This document shows, one piece after another, positions 11,817 through 23,383 of a stretch of 64,000 bases of DNA; position 1 is the stretch's first letter; every line of letters starts with the position of its first letter. The position numbers were made by a program, and so were the translations under genes. The notes beneath the pieces were generated by a model. That model made no database searches. It saw only the letters and a program-made list of their open reading frames with translations, and was not told the DNA's origin. The stretch comes from Buddleja alternifolia (Eukaryota; Streptophyta; Magnoliopsida; Lamiales; Scrophulariaceae), in the NCBI GenBank assembly GCA_019426215.1, contig CM033400.1, forward strand, positions 11,454,568-11,518,567. Reading direction: 5' to 3'.

Positions 11817-13187
11817 TGATAGGAGTCGTTTTTGCATAAGTTTTTCGGCCTTTTTAATGACAATTCAGGCTCGTATACAGTTTATTTTGTGCCACTCGTG
11901 CGTTTAATATGTGTGTGAAGTGATTTCAAGTAGTAAGCAACGATGGACGAAGAAAAAGGAAAAAGACAACTCGTTTCATCAACGTTGCTCTGGTTTTTGA
12001 AGACCACGCCTAGGCGCCATTTTTACCCGCGCCCAGGCGCCACCCAAGTAGAGAGAGATCTGGCTTCTGAAACGCCCGCCTAGGCGCACAATGACGCGCG
12101 CCTAGGCACCACACATCGCATGCCTGGGCGCCTCCTTTCTGCACGCCTGGGCGCCCCTAAACTTCTGCCCCAAGAAAGACACGCCATGTAGGCGGCGCCT
12201 AGGCGCCGCGATAACAGATTTCTGAAGGTATAAATTGGATTTTTCAAGTCATTTTTAAGGGTTCGAAATCTGGGGAATTGGGAGCATACTTCTCAGTTTT
12301 GGGCCAATATTTCACTGATCTAAAAGGGCAAGAAGAGAAGAAGAGCTAAGGAGTGAAGCTCCATTAGAGAATCATCATCATTCAACCTTATAGGGAGTTT
12401 ATTCATGGTTTATTTCATTTTATGTTTACATTTATGGATATGAACATGTTGAATTCTTCTATATTGATAGTTATGGGTTAAATTCATATGGCTAGGGCCT
12501 TGTAAGAATTGATTTGTGAATTATTCGTGTTATTGATAATCGTTGAATTAATTCCTATGTTGCTATGTGTTATGAATTTGTGCTTATGTTTCTTACATGT
12601 GATTGATCACCATATGTATTATAAATTGCCTAGTTTAGCATCTTGAGAAAGAGTTAAGATAGGGTGCAAGGGATTTATAACATCACCGAACCAAATAGGA
12701 GTTGCCCTAGACATAGGTAAAGACTCCCTAGTGAAGTCGTTCGATATTAATCGAGTAAACTCTAGTTCTTCAATGCATGCTTAGAGGTTAGATTTCGGGG
12801 TAGACATACTTAGGAAACCGCCATTTAAGTGTAGGAGTCTATCGCTAGACATCGGTTATTCTTTACCTTAGGAGATTTCACCATAGTAACTAGGTCTAAT
12901 AATTCAACGAGAGACTATGTGCGAATGAGGACCAAGTCAAGTCTTGCAAGTGTCTTAGTCTAATTTCACATTTGAGTTTCAATCTATTGCTCGTTCTTAT
13001 TTTTTTGTTCTTCGTTTACTTACTTGTCTTACTCTTACTTTCCGTTAAATTGTCTTTACATTTATTTGCAAATCACAAGCTAAAATCCAAGTCTCCGGGG
13101 TTTCGACAACCCGGACTTATTTTGTCCATTTTTATTACTACACGACTAGTATACTTGCTACCAAGCACGTTAGGTTCTAGCGTGCCA
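11817..13187 (+). repeat. LARD-1 3' LTR
   Basis: It is 1371 bp, from TGATAGGAGTC to CGTGCCA. The last 100 bp (ttcgacaacccggactta ... ttattactacacgac) closely match the end of the LARD-2 LTR, while most of the remainder differs. This points to a shared origin of the terminal region. Confidence 0.88.
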
Positions 13188-14501
13188 AAAGAAAAGAAAG
13201 AAAAGAGAGGAAAAATTCAAGGCAAAATAGGAAAAGAAGAGTAATAGGTAAAAGGAGCTAAGCAAATCGACGTGCCCGTTAAAAGTAAGTCTTTTACCAA
13301 TTGGTTCTTTAATTTAATAGGTGAATGTGGAATAATTATAGAGGAATGTATTTAGGTATGTTATATACCCTTTCTACAGGTTATTGTACACCTAAAATTA
13401 GGAAGAAGTATTAATAGCTAGCTTCGGCAGCGTCACCTTTTCTAGTTCATTGCAAAGGACTTAAGGTAAGTTGAAGTGTTCGTTTGCTGCTTCATAAGGA
13501 CCATATTGTGCATGTTTATAATGTTTTAAGATAATTATTTGGAAATGAATGTTATTACTTGCCTATTGTGTAAAGTGTTGAGGTATATATGTTTATGATG
13601 TTTTAAGATGATTGCTTGGGAATGAATGATATTTCTTATTTATTGTGTATATATGATTATGATGCATGATGTTGATGCACACGTAAAGAAAATGACTTGA
13701 AAAAGGGATGTATATTATTTGATTGATGGTCGGGTGGGACCGGCGGACCCAAAAGACTGGTGGTGAATACCTTGAGGTGTAAAAGCCAAGTTAGATAAAG
13801 CCACGAAGTACTGGTGGTGAATACCTTGAGGTATAAAAGCCAAGAAAGATAAAGCCACGATGAATGAGAAAGCTAGCGGTTAATATCATAGGGCCGAAAG
13901 GTCGGTTATGAGAACCCCGTGATGCCTTCTTCATTGGCCAATTATAATGAACAGGTTCTGAAAATCGACGCGTATCACTATTAGTCGAACACCACACTTC
14001 GAGGGTACTCAAAAGGAAAGGATAAAATGGAAAAAGAAAAGTTTTAACTGAACTATGCATTATTGACTGTTGTATATGATACGTGAAACGTTGCTTTTAA
14101 AAATATGAGCTTCGTCTTACTGAGCCATTAGCTCATTGGGTTCTTATGATACAGGTGATGATCATGTTAATATGTGAAGGTTGCCCAAGTCTCCAGAGCG
14201 GTCAAACAGGGCTATGTTCATATGCCATGCTTCGAGCACTTTTGTACTCTGATGTTGATTTGTATAACCGCTCTGTTATGGTTTTGTAAACATAAGTATG
14301 TTAATACAGGAATGAAGGTACTGAGTTTTGATGTATATAAAAAAAATGATTTGCTTTTATTTTAAAAGGGATATATTCTATTATTTTAGAAAACCAAAAC
14401 ATTTCAAAAGAAGAAAATGGGTCATTGCCTCTGGGCCTGACCGTGTGGCTTATCTGAGTTACATGTACGGGTCGGGTCGGGTCGGGGTGTGTGACAGTAG
14501 A

Positions 14502-16050
14502 GTCCCCGAAAGATGCTGATCTAGCGTTGAGTACTGAAACACACAAAAATGCTATCATGTTTATTCCACGTACTTTTTATCAGAGTTCAAGGCATGTTAT
14601 GGAAGCAATCGGCCAACTTTGGGTCGTGCCGGTGAAGCGAATTACTCCTGTGGAGATCACAGAAGTTATTGTAGGACATATCCTACTGTTGCAGACGCTG
14701 AAGTTACACACGTTGATATTCCGATTATAGATGCCCCCAGCATAACAGTGGTTGATACGCCCATTGTTGAACCAGTTGCTCAAATTGAGGAAGCGACTCA
14801 ATCTCTCGAGTTAGAGATAGAAGAAGTACCATTTATCCAAGATAAATCCAAAGGAAAGCTTGCCATTTCTAGCTCGTATGGACTTACTCCATCCTCAGAG
14901 CGCTCTTCTTCTTCGGACTCAAACTCGAAAAGTGATCCAGAGACACAAAACTTTAGACGAGCCGTTCGGAACTCGCTCAACACAATTGAGGGTTCATGCT
15001 CGAAGATGCTTGACAATGATGATAGACACATCAGGTTAGTCTCTAACACTAGAAGCCGTGATGATGCAAACGCAACTACAAAGAGCACTATAGCAATAAT
15101 GGATAGCATAAAATCGTTGATCACGGGCCTCTCCGAGGAGTTCAATAGCCACTTAGCCCAGAGCGCTTTATCAGATACTAAGAGACATAATACTTCCAAT
15201 TCTGTTACCCAGAGTATCGCTGAACAAGTCGCTCTACTTGTTAAAGAAGTTAGGCTGTTGCGGAGAGATATCGCTGACCTTAAGACTTCCCTTGATGATG
15301 CCAAGAAGGGGGAAGATGAGAAAGAAAAACATGAAGTGTCTAAAGCCAAAGGAAAAGCTTTGATGGAGCCAATATCTAAGACATACAACTAAAAGTGTCG
15401 CTGCATGTTTGAAGAAATAGTGAGTCTAAAGAAGATGCTCACTAAGAAGTGAAAGCTAAGATACTACCAAGGCAGGCACAGGCTTCCGGACATTGATGTT
15501 GAATTTTTAGAAGGTATGGGTTTTCATCCATATGCCGCACCGCTGAGAAGACCTCTCAATTGGAAACCTTCCAACGACAGAATGAAAGATATATACCATG
15601 ATTTGATTGGGATGCTTGGAATCCCTCCAAGCGAATGGGAGGAAAGGTTAATGGAATCAAATCTTAGCGCTAAAAGGAAAAGCGAGGACTACAATAAAGT
15701 CTATCATACAACAATGATAGACATCGATCGTGTTTTCATGGATCTAACGAATGAGATTTATCAAGAAGAGTGCTTCGAAGAAGCGACAAAGAAAATAATT
15801 TTCTTGTTTTTATCTTTTATTTCTTTGTGAATGATGTCGCTTTTTATGTTTTCTTTGTTCAGCATAAATCCTGTACTCTTTCAATTTCATATAAATGATT
15901 GTGATTTATTGCTGAAATATCTTATTGAAGCTAATCTAACATTAGCTAACATAACTAACTTTCTAACGGTAACATATATTTATTTTGGGCTTTTCTTTAA
16001 ACTCTTAAACTATAAAAGAGTTATAAGAGTTAAGGTCTTGACATCATCAA
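14502..16050 (+). pseudogene. SIRE-like copia, env-like region, second part
   Basis: This continues the 1-1076 block after one copy of the GTAGA duplication is removed. The longest frame (14619-15392, 257 codons) is acidic and serine-rich (SSERSSSSDSNSKSD), then forms a likely coiled coil (EQVALLVKEVRLLRRDIADLK) and ends with a lysine-rich tail. An overlapping frame at 14491-14730 suggests a frameshift near 14630. A second frame (15516-15830) includes LGIPPSEWEERLMESN. No known catalytic motif is present. Coiled-coil accessory proteins between pol and the 3' LTR are known from SIRE-type elements. Assignment here rests on position and general form. Confidence 0.55.
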
Positions 16051-16062
16051 AAAGGGGGAAAT
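16051..16062 (+). promoter_or_regulatory. SIRE-like polypurine tract
   Basis: aaagggggaaat directly precedes TGTTAGGAAAATTAATG, the LTR start. The purine tract followed by a tgatgatgacaa motif shortly after the LTR start is typical of SIRE-type copia elements. Confidence 0.85.
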
Positions 16063-16798
16063 TGTTAGGAAAATTAATGTTAGATGTTTTGATGATGACA
16101 AGATAGGATTTTATGTTAGACCCCAAAAATAATGTATGTTTATGTTTTCATAGAACAATTGTATAAGCGTTTGAAAAGTTGTAATTTTGTTAGGCTTGTA
16201 ATTTTTATCTTTGAACATTTTAGACTAAGTATTGAATACCAAGTCGCTAGTAGAATTCTAGGTGAGTCTATTAGAGATGAAGTTGAAGATGAGCGTCTGA
16301 AGTCAAGTGAAGATGAATACTTGTTCTTAGCGTCTATCAAACGCTAAAGGACTGTTTTAGGGCTGTTGAATCAAGCGCTCAAATACTCAAGTGATCAAGG
16401 ATCAGATTTACCTGAAATAAATTCTCAAGTGATGAAGGACTTAAATGCAATCATCAACGGATATTTATTTCCAACGGGAAATAAATTCAAATGCATTAAA
16501 TGTCTGATAAGTGCATTAAATGTGATAGCCTATTGTGACTTGTGGACAATCCACCTTTTGACTAGACTGTCAGAAATCAGAGTTCAAAACTTACTCCTAT
16601 CCAATCAGAACCATCAGAAATTGAGGAATGTCAGAAAGGGGCTATTTAACGCGCTGCATGAGAGACATGCGCCTACATGTGTCCAACGGACAAATACCAA
16701 GAATCTCTATAAATAGTACTCTCCAGCAAACCCTAATTACAGACGTACATTGCACAAGAATTAGGTCTGAACTTTGCAGAAATTATTTGAGAGAAAAG
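16063..16798 (+). repeat. SIRE-like 3' LTR, first part
   Basis: It begins TGTTAGGAAA and carries ttttgatgatgacaa near 16088-16102. It is cut at 16798 by a solo LTR and resumes at 18892. A TATAAATAG box at 16708-16716 is a candidate LTR promoter. Short frames within it are not genes. Confidence 0.82.
16708..16716 (+). promoter_or_regulatory. TATA box of the SIRE-like LTR
   Basis: TATAAATAG lies about 650 bp into the LTR and is followed by a C/A-rich start-site context (ctccagcaaaccctaat). It is a candidate core promoter, now separated from the rest of the LTR by the insertion at 16799. Confidence 0.6.
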
Positions 16799-18891
16799 TG
16801 TTAGAGTTAGTGCCCGGTGCACCAATATGGGCGCCATTCTTTGTAATGGTAACTTTAGAGTTGAACAATCATTTTCTTATAAATAAAGTCAATCTCTTTT
16901 ATATATGTGGCATGTCTTTATTCTTAAATTAGTTTTTACTTTGGCTTAGAATAAAGCCACGAAGGATCACACATAGCTATGGGACATCATTGCACATTGG
17001 GTGTGGCAATGATGGAATATGTCTCGAAGGCTGTGATCTTTAAACATTGTTCCAAGTCGTAAAAAGGTTCATCGAGATAAAGAGATATCAATACAACCCA
17101 AAAGACTTGCTCATATGATGCATACTCTCGGAGAAGTGTATCTCGTTCCATAGATACTGGCACGGTGAAAGCCAATGCATATATGAGGGTTGCCATTGTG
17201 GTAATGGGCGAACTGAACAACCCCATGGAAGTTCCTGAAATCGATTCCCAGTCGAATGTGGAACTTTCAGTGGTTTTGTAGTCTAAGAGTAATCCTTATG
17301 GACCTAAGATTCCATTGGATGTCTTCTGCGTAACCGCGCATGTTCTTGATTTGTTACATGATCACTTTAGATGATCGAATATGGGCAAACTCAGACATGC
17401 ACGTCTTACGTAGTAAGGCACGTGAGAATCGAGAGGAATCTATCTCTGACATTAGTCAGTCGGTTAATCTCCTATGGTTACATAGTGAATCGACTTAAGG
17501 AATCTTCGGCCGAAGTATGATATCTAAAGAGGTGTAGGGTTTCCTCGTTTAGATAGTCGAAGTCGATTTCACATAACGTGGGAAACATAGTATTGAATTA
17601 ATAGAGCTTCGACCATAGCCACTGCTCTAGATTCAATCGGGAGATTAGATAGAGAGATCTTACTTATGCGAGGATCAAGATCGCGAAAGGCGTATCTTTA
17701 CTTTCGTTTTATCTAGGTCTTCGGGACCCTATGCTAGGTGGGCAACCGCAATTTGTAAGTGCCGAGAATTAGCTTGGTGACCGATTCGAGGCTTGATTAA
17801 ATCAAAGGATTGATTTAATCTAGTACTTTCCATTTTAGGAAAGTACACTAGCACTATAGGAAGGTGTACTTACTACTAGATAGAAACGAGCCTAAGGAGT
17901 CACACACTAACTCGAGAGAGTCACTACTTGAATAGATGTGATTAATCAATTTCAAGGAAATTGAGGGAATTAGGAAAGTGTAGTACTTTCCTAATATGGA
18001 ATATAAATTAATTGAAGGATTCAATTAATTTTACTCTTTTAATTAATCTTGTAGAATTAATTAAATTAATGGACCTAGTAAAGTTCAAGTATTTTATTTA
18101 ATTGGGTAGAGCCCAAGTTAAATAAATAAATGTTGGAATTAGTTGGTTGGATTTAATTTGACTTGTACTTAATTGATGGGTAGAACCTATAATTAAATTG
18201 AGAAGTCAAAATTAAATCCTAGAATCCAATTTACTTGTGTTGACCGATTTTATGAGTTAAAGATAAGGGAGGGGGCGTTTATTATGTGGTGGAGGAGGAA
18301 AAGAGTTTTCCTCTCCTCCAAGTCTTCATAGGATGAGGATTATTAGAGAGTTTAGGAGAAAGGAAGTTTTCTTTTCCTAATAGGACTCTAGGTAATCTTC
18401 ACCTTTAAATAAGAGATGAAGAAGACTAAAATAAATAATCAAGAATTGCTGGAAAATCCGCCCCCTTTCCCTAAACTAAAAATCGGCCACCTCTCTCCCT
18501 TTCGAACAAGACGTCGTTCTATTCATGTGTTGAATTAAACGACTCAGAAAATATTCCTACCCTTCACATAATCAAGCCTAAGTTAAGCTTAGAATCGTTT
18601 TGTTGTCTAGCACACAAGGCAAAACGGTTGGTGACTTGAACGAGGTGTGGATACATCGTAGAGGTGCGACGCTTGGAGCACTCTAAACCGGGAGATATGA
18701 AAAAAGACGGGCAATTTCTCACCCAAGGGAAATTGTGTGGATTTGTACCACAGGGTTGCTAAGATCCAAAGTACGAGGTGAAGCGAAATTTTCGAAAGGT
18801 ATAATTTCGCTTACCTCCTTATCAAATTCGATCGAACCAATTTCATATTCCTGCTGCCACGAGCTACCCGAGGGAATGAGTTAACCCAACA
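16799..18891 (+). mobile_element. Solo LTR of a copia-type element (2.1 kb)
   Basis: It is bounded by TSD AAAAG (16794-16798, 18892-18896) with inverted ends TGTTAG ... CCAACA. No second LTR start, primer site or pol remnant is seen between them, so it is best read as one long LTR left by recombination. A TATA-like cttataaataaag is near 16875. No coding sequence is recognised; an intact but unusual small element cannot be fully excluded. Confidence 0.75.
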
Positions 18892-19656
18892 AAAAGCTTA
18901 CAAATTCCATAGCCAAAAATTCCTCAAGCTTTTCATACACATTCCAAAGACAGTCAAAGATTTCTCAATCCTCTTCAAAGAAGTACCCTAAACTCTTATT
19001 TAGATATCCAAAGTTGTTTGAACTTCCCAACATCAAACAAACCTGTGACTAAACCCTCAACATCTTTCATCTAAGTGAGAAAGTTTGTTGATTCGACAAG
19101 AAGTATTTTTGTGTAAAAGAAGCTTGTTGAAGAAAGTCTTTATTGGAGTTGAAGTCTGTGTGATCAAGGAGCTTAAGATCATCTTCCGTTTCATCTATTT
19201 TGTAGAAGGCTCTGTGTGATCCTTCGATAATCAATCTAGTGAATTCTTCCAAGTGCAAAGGAGAAGAAGGACGTAGCTGAGATTACATCACCCAGTGAAC
19301 CTTAGAATATCTTGTGTTATTTAATACTTTATCTGCTTTGCTTTACATTTGCATATTATATCTTAAAAAAGCATTTAAAACGGTTAAGCGACTAATTCAA
19401 GTCCAAGAGAACGCTAAGCTATAAAATCATTTCCACTGTGCTAGCCCTGATTAAGCGATTGAAAAATTACCCTACGTTGGTAATCGTTGAAATTACTAAG
19501 TTTAAGTTATCTATTTCTAAGCGCTGCGCTTTCCAAGCGTTCAAATCCTTTAAAGTAATACGAAAATTTTTAAAGTCGAAAAAGAGTTCAGGGTCTATTC
19601 AACTCCTCCCCTCTCCCTCCCTTCTAGACCCTTTCGTATGCCACCTTGGACCATCA
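18892..19656 (+). repeat. SIRE-like 3' LTR, second part
   Basis: It continues from the solo-LTR target site to tgccaccttggaccatca. The stretch tctattcaactcctccc-ctccc-ttctagacc (about 19594-19630) is the pyrimidine-rich segment near the end of SIRE-type LTRs. The next five bases, GGAAT (19657-19661), should be the target duplication; the partner copy lies left of the window. Confidence 0.78.
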
Positions 19657-20061
19657 GGAATCCCCTTTGCCACATCTATAATCAAATTCATTAGAATCTT
19701 ACTTCCGATAACAACACATTAATATTATGAAAATCTGGCACATGGATGTGAGGACTCGTTCATAAATGGATTCCTCTAGAAGGACACCCATTTCGAACAG
19801 CCCAAGTGTTTCACATTTTAGGTCGATTCTCATAAGATCTCCACGCAGTATAAATCCACTTATCGATTTTAGCGGACCTCTCGTGGTTAGAATCTTCATT
19901 TTGATGACATAATTTGGAATTATGATATCATAAAAAATGAAGAGAGACCGTCTGTGTGCAATAAGTTCAGTGGGAGCGAGATATCATTTCTGGTGCTATA
20001 TGTAGAGAATGCTCTACTTATGAGAAATGGTGTGGGCTCATTGACTATGTCAAGACATAAA
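19657..20061 (+). pseudogene. Copia-2 reverse transcriptase, first segment
   Basis: Directly after the SIRE-like LTR the translation reads IIKFIRILLPITTH, then across stops a degraded copia RT block: a KTAFLNG-like segment (CEDSFINGFL), an HKSIYGFKQ-like segment and the start of the YVDD motif (VLYVENALLMRNGVGSLTM, with D-D changed to E-N). It is cut at codon level by the LARD-2 insertion after ATAAA. This is the RT of a Ty1/copia element whose 5' part is off the left edge. Confidence 0.85.
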
Positions 20062-21701
20062 TGATAGGAGTCATTTTTACGTGTTATTAAGCCCCTTTGC
20101 GTTTATGTTTTAGGTTCATTTATCGCTTGATTTTGTCACTTGTGCGTTTAATTCGTGCATTAAGTGATTTCAGGCCTTAAGTGGATAAAATCGAATAAAG
20201 GGTGGAAAAAGGACGTATAAAACAAGTTTAGGCCAAGATGTTTCACACCTCTACGACCAAACAAGCAAGAAACAAGCTGGAGTTAGCCAAAATCATATTT
20301 TAGTACCATTTCCGCACACCAGGGCGCCAAATCAGAAACAACATCCACATTGGAACGTCATTTGGATATATTTAGAGACAGAATTGGATGAAGTGGCCTT
20401 CCACAAAGTTGTAGATGTATGTCTTATCGTCACATGGGGACTTGAAGCATCAAATTCGGAGGTCTGTGGAGCATTTTCTGAATAAAATACTATCTCTGCG
20501 CTGGAAAATACGAAAGTGGCAGCTCCCATTCTTAGTAGGTGGAAAACAAGAGAATGGTAGTTCACATTTTTGGTAGGAGGAAAGTAAGAGAATGGTAGGT
20601 GGAAAACAAGAGAATGGTAGTTCACATTCTTGGTAGATGGAAAGCAAGAGAATGGGTAGGTGGAAAGAAAAGAGAATGGAAGGACATGTTCTTGGAAGGT
20701 GGATTTTTTTGCTATAAAAGGAGGATTGGAGGCCATCCTACAAACACACTTGAAAACACATTCCCCATTGGGGGAGCCTAAACACATCCTATCATCATCT
20801 TCATCATCCTTAGATTAGTTATGAAGATTATCAAGAACCTTTGAAGGTGAAGAAATCAAGAAGCATGGAAGAGAAGAAGATCGAAGTTCAACCATCAAAA
20901 ATACGAGGGAGTTTCTTAGATTTAGATTTGTTTTTGTTTATGAATATGAATCTTAATTTAAGTTCCTATCTTTTATATTTTATGATGAAATAGATTCTTC
21001 GAACTAAGGCCATGTTGAGGCTAAATTATGATAATTGAGTTATAAATTGTGTTTTTCATATTAATTCTATTGTTGCTTTGTGTCTTGATCTTGTTTGAAT
21101 GCATCATATGCTTAGCTACCATATGCATGATTTATTGCTTAAATTATTCATTCGAGAGAAGGTAATTTAAGGTGCAAAGAGGATCATCACATAATCCGTA
21201 AAAACTAGGGAATTGCCCCTAGAGATAGGTAGAGATTCCCGGGTGCAGTTAGCCGGATTAATCCGGGGAAATTCTAGAACTTGAATGCATGATTGTTGGT
21301 TAGATTCTCGGATAGACATATTTAGAGAACCATCAATTAATCATAGGATTATTACAGCCGAGACATCGGGTAGTAATTATTTAATGTTTTTTCCACCAAA
21401 GCAACATTCGTCTAATAATATGAGAACATGTTTATAGTGAAAATTGATTAATTTATGCCAACACATGTGTCTTAGTTGCTCTCTTCCATAGCTATCTTGA
21501 TTTCGACATCTTGTTTCTTATATCTTACTTTCATAATATTTTAGTTAATTCTTGTTTTAGTTTAAGTTCTTCAATTTCTTTAAAATCATAAACTAAAGTA
21601 CAAGTCCTTGAGGTTCGACAACCCGGACTTTATTGTCAACTTTATTACTACACACGACCTGTCCACTTGCTGTTTAATACACGTAAGGCTTTTTCGTGTC
21701 A
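20062..21701 (+). mobile_element. LARD-2 solo LTR
   Basis: The 1640-bp LTR (TGATAGGAGTCATT ... TTCGTGTCA) is flanked by ATAAA at 20057-20061 and 21702-21706, inside the copia-2 RT frame. It is near-identical to the 3' LTR at 27493-29132 with a fixed offset of 7431 bp. It contains a short direct-repeat block (20515-20700; ggtaggtggaaaacaagagaatgg units) that gives false minus-strand reading frames. It most likely formed by recombination between two LTRs after duplication of the whole locus. Confidence 0.9.
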
Positions 21702-22441
21702 ATAAACATCGAGCATATTCTCCATGAAAGACTTGAGAGAAGCCATCCTTATCCTTATAATTCCCGTCTATGGAGAAAGAGCGAATAGGATGATGGCCCC
21801 TCCCAAGCCCTTTGCTTAAAATAAATCCTAAAGCAATTTAGGGTAGAAGACCTGAGAAAAGGCTCTTGCCTAGTGAGGAATAGAAATGGGTAGACATAAA
21901 CTATATCATGAATTACTTGAGAAGAACTTAGGATATATCCTTCTTCTATGCCCATAGAGAACTGATAGTGGACGTTTTATACTTACTCGACCTTGAGTCT
22001 GACAAAGAAGATTAAAATTCCACTTTAGGTTAGTATTTACCCTCAATTATGGAGTAGTAACTTGGTAAGGTTCCAAGTAAATTACTCCACTACTCAGAAT
22101 GAATATGAAATTACCTTGGAGGCTTTCGAAGGGAACTGTTTGGATTTGAAGTTTATGGTAGAACTTCTATTGGTCCCTAGTGCAGAGCTTGCATTGTCAC
22201 TTTACTGTGATGAAATAAAGCTGATGCGTAGGAAAGGAACCGAGGTCTCACAAATCCAGACAAATTGAAGAGAGATACAACATCTCTTGAGAGATCGTTG
22301 GAGAGGGCAATGTGGCCTTATAGAAAATAAGCTCAGCTGATTAAACGGCTGACCCACTAACTGTGCCATTATCACAGGCGGTGATAGAGCGACATCTTTT
22401 AGAAGATGGGTATTTAATACCATGGCGATTAGCATTGAGTG
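21702..22441 (+). pseudogene. Copia-2 RT end and RNase H remnant (copy 1)
   Basis: It resumes the RT after the solo LTR (FSMKDLREA-like, GIEEGY) and runs into RNase H at 22062-22268: YSTTQNEYEITLEAFEG, LVPSAELALSLYCDE and RKGTEVSQ correspond to the conserved STTEAEYIA, LYCDN and KEPRSHQ segments of copia RNase H. It is broken by several stops. It is duplicated almost exactly at 29133-29872. Confidence 0.87.
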
Positions 22442-22453
22442 CAAGTGGGAGAT
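22442..22453 (+). promoter_or_regulatory. Copia-2 polypurine tract (copy 1)
   Basis: caagtgggagat directly precedes the LTR start TGTTGGGTATG. This is the standard tract and LTR junction of many plant copia elements. Confidence 0.85.
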
Positions 22454-23383
22454 TGTTGGGTATGTGCCCTCGATGTCAACGAGGAGTTAGAATATAAGGC
22501 ACGAGTTTATATTGTGCACCCTTTAATTAATATAAAGGCAATAGTATGTTGTTCGTATAATTCTTGATGGCATCTATAAGTCTTAAAGGAACAACTAGTC
22601 CGTGTGTATCAAGGCAAATCCTCGCACTCCTTATTGTAGTTAAGGAGATGGGCACTGGAAAGGTTTGATACTTGATCACTTAAATGGTTCGCAAGTCGGA
22701 AAATCTCAAATGGGCATTGAGATTCGTATGGACTTGTATGACACATTATCTACCAAAGAAGTGTCAATCGAACACTATGGGATAGTGGGAGTTTGTGTCA
22801 TATATACTTTGATGGGATTAGTGTATTTGAACACGGCTTATAGTAATCCGATCGTATAGGTTTTTACTCAGTGACTGTCAATGATTGGATTACTAATTAT
22901 GATGGTATCTTTGAGCCTTAGACCTGAGGAGTATTGGTCACAGTGTGCTTGTGATGTTGGATTTTGTCATCAGAGTTGTTAGGTCCAATTCACCAGTTGG
23001 TGGGGCCGACCTCAAAGTGCGTTCCCTTGGGCAAGTAGCATGTGAGGTGATTGCCAATAGAGAATTCACTTTCTCGAAAGTAAACGAGAAGTATCATATG
23101 CGATCATAGGTAAATGAGATTGAAAGTCTTCAGCCCGAGCTGATGAACTAGCTTGTGTTTAGTAATCTCATATTACTATGATTCTTAGCATAACATAGAG
23201 TTTTGTAAGTTTGACATATTCCATGACTCTCACTCGATCGGAATACGTCATTGAAGGGCTTATACTCATACGGTATCCATAATCTAGAGGTTCGTAATGA
23301 CATAGTCATTTCGTACTCGATTGACATAGTCTAATTAATTTGTCCATAATCTAGAGGTTCATAATAATATAGTCCAATTAATT
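22454..23383 (+). repeat. Copia-2 3' LTR, truncated (copy 1)
   Basis: It begins TGTTGGGTATGTGCCC and follows the complete LTR at 29885 for about 930 bp. It stops at caattaatt, where it is joined to LARD-2 LTR sequence through the 3-bp overlap ATT (23381-23383). About 340 bp of the LTR are missing. This is the breakpoint of the 7431-bp duplication. Confidence 0.9.

Larger units (their letters stand above)
7859..13187 (+). mobile_element. LARD-1: non-autonomous gag-only LTR element
   Basis: It is bounded by TSD AAAGA (7854-7858, 13188-13192) and by TGATAGGAGTC ... CGTGCCA ends. It has a truncated 5' LTR, one gag-like pseudogene and a long non-coding 3' half, then a purine tract and a complete 3' LTR. 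There is no trace of protease, RT or integrase, so movement must have depended on another element's enzymes. The 3' half and the end of the LTR match LARD-2 (20062-29132) in short colinear blocks, so the two families are related. It is younger than the gypsy LTR it interrupts. Confidence 0.88.
1077..14496 (+). mobile_element. Ty3/gypsy element, Tekay/Del chromovirus type, with nested insert
   Basis: Outer limits are set by the 5-bp target-site duplication GTAGA (1072-1076 and 14497-14501) and by TG...CA ends (TGTAAGGCCC at 1077, GTGTGACA ending 14496). Order: rearranged 5' LTR region (1077-2626), tRNA-Met primer site (2631), gag-pol remnant (2816-7250), purine tract, 3' LTR from 7258. The 3' LTR is split by LARD-1 (7859-13187). 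The reading order protease, RT, RNase H, integrase is that of Ty3/gypsy, and the integrase C-terminus with SHVLSYEPL and ATWE motifs resembles the Tekay/Del chromodomain lineage. Many stops and frameshifts make it immobile without outside proteins. It inserted into the SIRE-like element. Confidence 0.92.
7258..14496 (+). repeat. Gypsy 3' LTR, split by LARD-1
   Basis: The LTR runs 7258-7858 and resumes at 13193 after LARD-1 (the 13188-13192 AAAGA is the second TSD copy). The joined length is about 1.9 kb, TGTAATGCCC to GTGTGACA. Near 13770-13860 a short segment (gtggtgaataccttgaggt...aaagccaag) is repeated twice in tandem. The small frames within it are not genes. Confidence 0.88.

Noticed and set aside
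13791..14060. Minus-strand 89-codon ORF
   Set aside because: It lies inside the gypsy 3' LTR opposite tandem gtggtgaatacc repeats; no homology.
16799..18891. Complete small LTR element instead of solo LTR
   Set aside because: Only one TGTTAG start and one CCAACA end are visible, with no internal direct repeat, primer site or purine tract; a solo LTR is simpler.
20332..20787. 151-codon minus-strand frame (and its partners at 23573 and 27907)
   Set aside because: It lies within the LARD-2 LTR direct-repeat block and is repeated wherever the LTR occurs; a shadow frame.
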